Positions 58,703 to 64,000 of a DNA stretch of 64,000 bases are shown here, piece by piece. The stretch covers positions 1 to 64,000 of the forward strand of contig NZ_BCYP01000010.1 of the NCBI RefSeq assembly GCF_001598255.1, in the 5' to 3' direction. The notes beneath the pieces are model-generated. The model saw nothing but the letters and a program-made list of their open reading frames with translations, ran no database searches and was not told the DNA's origin. Within the stretch, counting starts at the first letter, position 1. Every line of letters starts with the position of its first letter. A program made the translations under genes and the position numbers. The DNA comes from Mitsuaria chitosanitabida ATCC BAA-476 = NBRC 102408. GTDB lineage: Bacteria; Pseudomonadota; Gammaproteobacteria; Burkholderiales; Burkholderiaceae_C.

Positions 58703-59809
58703 TCAGGCCGGCTTGACCAGCAGCGAACGCGCCCAGGCGTCGGCTTCACGGGCCGGCGTCAGACCGCTGACCTTCACGCGGTCCAGCAGCTCGGCCACGC
58801 GGCCGCGGATCTGGCCGACCTCGGCCATCACGGCCGCTTCCTCGCCTTCGCCGCGGAACTCGCGCGCGACGCTGATGATGCCGCCGGCGTTCACCAGGTA
58901 GTCCGGCAGGTAGGCGATGCCGCGGGCCTGCAGCGCGTCGCCATCCGCGGCGGTGGCCAGCTGGTTGTTGGCCGCGCCGGCGATCAGGCGGGCCTTCAGC
59001 GCCGGGATGGACACCGCGTTCAGCGTCGCGCCCAGCGCGCAGGGCGCTACCACGTCGACGTCCGCCGCCAGGATCTCGCCCACGCCCACCGCCTGCGCGC
59101 CCAGCTCGGCCACCGCGCGGGCGACCTTCTCGCCGTTGACGTCGGCGACGACCAGCTTGGCACCGGCCTGGTGCAGGAACTCGGCCAGATGCCAGCCCAC
59201 CGCGCCCAGACCCTGCAGCGCCACGCGCACGCCGTCCAGCGATTCGCGGCCCAGCACGCGCTTGACGCCTTCATCGATGGAGACGAACACGCCCCAGGCC
59301 GTCTTCGGGCTGGGGTCGCCACCGAAGGCGCCGTCGCGCGGGATGCCCGACACGTACTGGGTGTGGGCCATCATGCCCTTCATGTCGGCGGTGGTCGTGC
59401 CCACGTCCTCGGCGGTGATGTAGGCGCCGTCCAGCGACTGCACCGCGCGGCCGAAGGCCGCGAACAGCGCGGCGCGGTCGAACTCGCCCTGCGGCTTGAT
59501 GATCACGGCCTTGCCGCCGCCGAAGGGCAGGTTGGCCAGGGCGTTCTTGTGGCTCATGCCCTGCGACAGGCGCAGCGCGTCGTTCAGCGCGGCCAGCTCG
59601 TTGTCGTAGCTCCAGAAGCGGCAGCCGCCGAAGGCCGGGCCGCGCGCGGTGCTGTGCACCGCCAGGATCGCCTTCAGACCGGTCACGGGATCGGCGGCCA
59701 GCAGCACGCGCTCGTGCGGGGCCTGGTCCGGGAGACCGAAGAGCGAGGAGGGGAGGGAGTCGGACGAGCCGGCGGCCAGCGCGCGGGCGATGTCGGTGAG
59801 GGCGTTCAT
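58703..59809 (-). CDS. Glu/Leu/Phe/Val dehydrogenase family protein
   Basis: 368 aa, the leucine/valine/phenylalanine dehydrogenase length. Catalytic-lysine block MSHKNALANLPFGGGKAVII, substrate block RGPAFGGCRFWSY, and NAD site ALQGLGAVGWHLAEFLHQAG. It would interconvert a branched or aromatic amino acid and its 2-oxo acid with NAD(H). Lacks the longer N-terminus of glutamate dehydrogenase. Monocistronic, with terminator at its 3' end and a 239-base divergent gap (59810-60048) from the PAS kinase that holds no other feature I can name. Confidence 0.92.
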   Translation of the reverse strand: MNALTDIARALAAGSSDSLPSSLFGLPDQAPHERVLLAADPVTGLKAILAVHSTARGPAFGGCRFWSYDNELAALNDALRLSQGMSHKNALANLPFGGGKAVIIKPQGEFDRAALFAAFGRAVQSLDGAYITAEDVGTTTADMKGMMAHTQYVSGIPRDGAFGGDPSPKTAWGVFVSIDEGVKRVLGRESLDGVRVALQGLGAVGWHLAEFLHQAGAKLVVADVNGEKVARAVAELGAQAVGVGEILAADVDVVAPCALGATLNAVSIPALKARLIAGAANNQLATAADGDALQARGIAYLPDYLVNAGGIISVAREFRGEGEEAAVMAEVGQIRGRVAELLDRVKVSGLTPAREADAWARSLLVKPA

Positions 59810-60048
59810 GGATGAGCCTGCACTTGTGATGCTTGAAGAGAAACCGGCGCCGTGAGCGGCGCCGATGCGACCCGCACGCGCTTGTGACGCATGGGGGGCC
59901 GCCAGTGTAAGCGGAGCGCCCCGGGCGACCGCCCACCCGGGCCCGTCGCCCCGTCCAGGGGACGGCCTCTCCTTGGCGTACAGCCCACGCCCGTGATACA
60001 CCCTGGGTTCGGAGTCGTGCGTAGTGCGCACGTTTTCAGGGAGGCTCC

Positions 60049-61497
<1,449 letters not shown>

Positions 61498-61501
61498 GCC
61501 C

Positions 61502-61927
61502 ATGAGCCAACCGCTGAACATCCTCCTCATCGAGGACAACCCCGGTGACGCCGACCTGGTGGCGGAGACCCTGGAGCAGAGCCGGCTGCGGCTGGACATC
61601 GCCGTGGCGGTCGACGGGGCGCAGGCGCTGTCGCGGCTGCTGCGCGAGCCGCCCTACGAGGACACCGCCCGGCCCGACCTGATCCTGCTCGACCTGAACC
61701 TGCCCAAGGTCGGCGGCCGCGAGGTGCTGGCCCGCATCAAGACCGAGCCCGAGCTCAAGGAGATTCCAGTGGTGGTGCTGACCTCCTCGGACGCGGAGCA
61801 CGACATCGTCAAGAGCTACCAGCTGGGCGCCAACTGCTACGTGACCAAGCCGGTGGGGCTGGTGGCCTTCCAGTCCATCGTGAAGGCGGTGGAGGGCTTC
61901 TGGTTCACGGTGGTGAAGCTGCCATGA
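61502..61927 (+). CDS. Rcp1-type response regulator
   Basis: 141 aa, receiver only: LLIEDNPGDADLV, phospho-Asp in LILLDLNLPKVGGRE, VVVLTSSDAEHD, Lys in CYVTKPVGLVAF. The same class as the regulator at 27614. It starts 4 bases after the kinase and overlaps the next gene by 4 bases, so it is the obvious phosphate relay between the two kinases. Confidence 0.93.
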   Translation: MSQPLNILLIEDNPGDADLVAETLEQSRLRLDIAVAVDGAQALSRLLREPPYEDTARPDLILLDLNLPKVGGREVLARIKTEPELKEIPVVVLTSSDAEHDIVKSYQLGANCYVTKPVGLVAFQSIVKAVEGFWFTVVKLP

Positions 61928-63162
61928 GCGCGCTGCCCGACGATCTCGCCGTGCCGGCCGCCGCCCGTCGCCCGGTCCTGCCCATCCTGCTGGTCGAGGA
62001 CAACGACGGCGACGCCGACCTCATCACCGAACTGCTGGCCGAGGCCGCGCCGTCGCCGCCGCGTCCGGTGGTGCGCGCCACCCGGCTGTCCGAGGCCGTG
62101 GCCTTGCTGGAGCGCCACCGGGTGGCCGCCGTGCTCCTGGACCTGCACCTGCCCGACGCCGCCGGCATCGAATGCGTCAGCGCCGTGCGGGCCCAGGCGC
62201 GGGACACGCCCATCGTGGTGCTCACCGGCATGGAGGACGATGCCCTGGCCTTGTCCTGCATGACCGCCGGCGCCCAGGACTACCTGTCCAAGCAGGATGT
62301 GCGGCCGCGCACGCTGGTGCGCGCGATCGACTACGCCGAGGCGCGCACCCGCGAGGCCCGCGTGCGGATGCGGGCCCAGGCCCTGCGCCTGCGCAGCGCC
62401 GAGCTCGAGCTGGAGAACAAGCGCATCCTCGAGGTCAGCCGCCACAAGGGCCGTCTGCTGGCCAACATGTCGCACGAGCTGCGCACCCCGTTGAACGCCG
62501 TGATCGGGTTCTCGCAGTTGCTGGCCGACGGCGCGGCCGCGTTGCCGCCGGACCGCGTGCGCAACTACGCCGGCCACATCCTCTCGAGCGGGCGGCACCT
62601 GCTGGGCCTGATCAACGATGTCCTGGACTTGGCCCGGCTGGAAGCCGGCGGGATGGAGCTGCATCCGGGCGAGACCAATGTCGCCGACGTGGCGAGAGAG
62701 GTCCTCGACGTGGTCACCGGCAGCTTCGCCGACAAGCCGCTCGCGGTGGACCTGGAGATCGACGACCACCTGGGACTGGTCTGGACCGATGCGTTGCGTT
62801 TGCGCCAGGTGCTCTACAACTACCTCTCGAACGCCTGGAAGTTCACGCCCGAGGGCGGTCACCTGACGGTACGCGCCGGACCCTGTGGCGATCACCGCTT
62901 CCGCGTCGAGGTCGAGGACACCGGGCCGGGCATCGCCGAGGAGGACCTGGCGCGGCTGTTTACCGAGTTCACGCAGTTGCCGGGCGCCTCGCGTTCGCCC
63001 TATCCCGGGACGGGACTGGGGCTGGCCCTGACCAAGCGCATCGTGGAGGCCCAGGGCGGCCGCGTGGGCGCGCGCAGCGAGCTCGGGCGAGGCTCCACCT
63101 TCTTCGCGGAGCTGCCCGATCCCGAGGAGCATGGCCTGGCGGACCCGCCCCGTCCGTCCTGA
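61924..63162 (+). CDS. receiver-histidine kinase hybrid
   Basis: 412 aa. Receiver at about 15-145 (ILLVEDNDGDADLITELLAE, AVLLDLHLPDAAGIE), HisKA (RLLANMSHELRTPLNAVIGF), HATPase (VLYNYLSNAWKFTPEGG, VEDTGPGIAEEDLARLFTEF, GTGLGLALTKRIVEAQGGRV). No input sensor domain, so input is phosphorylation of its receiver by the upstream kinase or regulator. Overlaps the preceding gene (ATGA). Confidence 0.92.
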   Translation: MSALPDDLAVPAAARRPVLPILLVEDNDGDADLITELLAEAAPSPPRPVVRATRLSEAVALLERHRVAAVLLDLHLPDAAGIECVSAVRAQARDTPIVVLTGMEDDALALSCMTAGAQDYLSKQDVRPRTLVRAIDYAEARTREARVRMRAQALRLRSAELELENKRILEVSRHKGRLLANMSHELRTPLNAVIGFSQLLADGAAALPPDRVRNYAGHILSSGRHLLGLINDVLDLARLEAGGMELHPGETNVADVAREVLDVVTGSFADKPLAVDLEIDDHLGLVWTDALRLRQVLYNYLSNAWKFTPEGGHLTVRAGPCGDHRFRVEVEDTGPGIAEEDLARLFTEFTQLPGASRSPYPGTGLGLALTKRIVEAQGGRVGARSELGRGSTFFAELPDPEEHGLADPPRPS

Positions 63163-63195
63163 GCGCGCGTCGGAGAACGCCGCGCCCCCGGCGCC

Positions 63196-63942
63196 TCAGC
63201 GCCCCATGAACGCGTCGGCGCGCAGGGTCACGACCAGCGTGTCGCGGTGACCGGGATGGGTCGGGTCGACGGGCTGGATGGGTGTGGTCTCGTGGATGAC
63301 GCGCTCGTCGTCGAGCAGCAGCAGCGTCCAGGGCTCCATCATCGTGAAGCGCTGGCCGCGCGGGCCGTCCGCCTCGAAGACGCGGGACTCGCCGCCCTTG
63401 ATGCCCTGACGGGCCAGCATGAACACCGCCACCAGGTCGACGCCGTCGCGGTGCGCGCCCTCGGGCGTGGGTCGGCCGATGCCGCCGGCCGTGTCGATGC
63501 GGAACTGATGCGCCTCGACGAACCAGGGGCGCGCGCCCTTGAGCCGGTCCGCGACCCCGGCCAGGCCCAGCAGCAGACGCGGCCAGATCGGCAGGTCGAC
63601 AGCGGCCGGCTCCATGGGCTCGAACCAGCGCTCGATGCCGCCGTGCAGGGCGTTGTAGTCCACCGGCTGCCAGTGCGCGCGGTGCGGCGCCAGGCGCACC
63701 GCCGGATCGGCCTGCGCGTCGACGACAAAGCTCGCGTGGCGGCGGAAGCGGTAGCGACCGCCGTCGCGCAGGTAGGCGTCGGGCGGCAGGTCGTTCCAGA
63801 AGGATTGCAGCGCGCGCAGGTCCGTGGCCTGGCAGTGCAGCCAATGCGTGAGGCTCTCCGGCGCGATGACCGTGTGGCCGAGGTCCTGCAGTTGCTGCTC
63901 GAACTGCGCGGCGCTGGAGTAGGGCGGCGGGAAGTGCTTCAT
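63196..63942 (-). CDS. 2OG-Fe(II) dioxygenase (PF10014-type)
   Basis: 248 aa from the ATG at 63942 with GGGGA just upstream; a frame to 63981 exists but is less likely. Iron ligands H-x-D in EGAHRDGVDLVAVFMLARQG and the distal His in DDERVIHETTPIQPV, followed by an Arg for 2-oxoglutarate (HPGHRDTLVVTLRADAF). This family includes L-isoleucine and other amino-acid hydroxylases; the substrate here is unknown. Convergent to the kinase operon with a 33-base gap, which is the only free DNA at that end. Confidence 0.85.
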   Translation of the reverse strand: MKHFPPPYSSAAQFEQQLQDLGHTVIAPESLTHWLHCQATDLRALQSFWNDLPPDAYLRDGGRYRFRRHASFVVDAQADPAVRLAPHRAHWQPVDYNALHGGIERWFEPMEPAAVDLPIWPRLLLGLAGVADRLKGARPWFVEAHQFRIDTAGGIGRPTPEGAHRDGVDLVAVFMLARQGIKGGESRVFEADGPRGQRFTMMEPWTLLLLDDERVIHETTPIQPVDPTHPGHRDTLVVTLRADAFMGR

Positions 63943-64000
63943 GTCCCCAAGTATCGGACGGCCCCGCCTGCCCTGGCACATGTCACGCCCCCGACGCGGG

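Overview
The window is about 70% G+C and reads as the chromosome of a betaproteobacterium of the order Burkholderiales, most like the Roseateles/Mitsuaria/Rubrivivax group. I infer this from gene families and base composition, not from a marker gene. There is no rRNA or tRNA gene, no transposase and no CRISPR array that I can support.

Region by region. 209-8436: an envelope locus with a TpsB-type outer-membrane transporter, a DUF2341/LamG-ExbB fusion, ExbD, a TonB-like protein, a porin, a coiled-coil secreted protein and a YbjN-like protein. 8510-12427: a bufferin (copper-binding peptide) locus, with an ECF sigma factor and its NrsF-type membrane partner facing bufA1-bufB-bufC-doxX; two divergent sigma-F-like promoter motifs lie between them. 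12394-20992: housekeeping and envelope genes (AroP permease, ferritin-like protein, phosphoesterase, di-haem peroxidase, TRAP solute receptor, GAF protein). 21147-25355: a PAP2 phosphatase, a CPBP-Rrf2-thiol-oxidase-like operon and a RES/Xre toxin-antitoxin pair. 25640-31004: a phytochrome signalling cluster. 31177-38274: a DctB/DctD-like two-component system divergent from livHMGF, which carries a perfect sigma-54 promoter and an upstream dyad. 38495-43012: Lhr helicase. 43162-46247: metabolic and regulatory genes. 46351-50786: an accessory region, lower in G+C at its core, with two integron attC-like sites around a two-gene TIR-domain operon. 50787-63942: a GAF protein, a DeoR-MFS pair, a CLC channel, a MocR regulator facing a ferredoxin-M24 fusion, a thioredoxin-like protein, an amino-acid dehydrogenase, a second PAS-kinase/response-regulator operon and a 2OG-Fe dioxygenase.

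The strongest candidate for an undescribed system is the TIR-domain gene plus overlapping partner at 48076-49844, placed between attC-like sites as a cassette would be. Other points of interest are the Ton-energised two-partner-secretion locus, the 2Fe-2S-M24 fusion next to its own MocR regulator, the sigma-54/DctD-type control of a branched-chain amino-acid type ABC transporter, and several regulator genes whose promoter geometry predicts leaderless mRNAs.

A family of palindromic REP-like elements (core CCCTCTCCCGC..GCGGGAGAGGG) is scattered between genes. One copy supplies the last codons and the stop codon of lhr.
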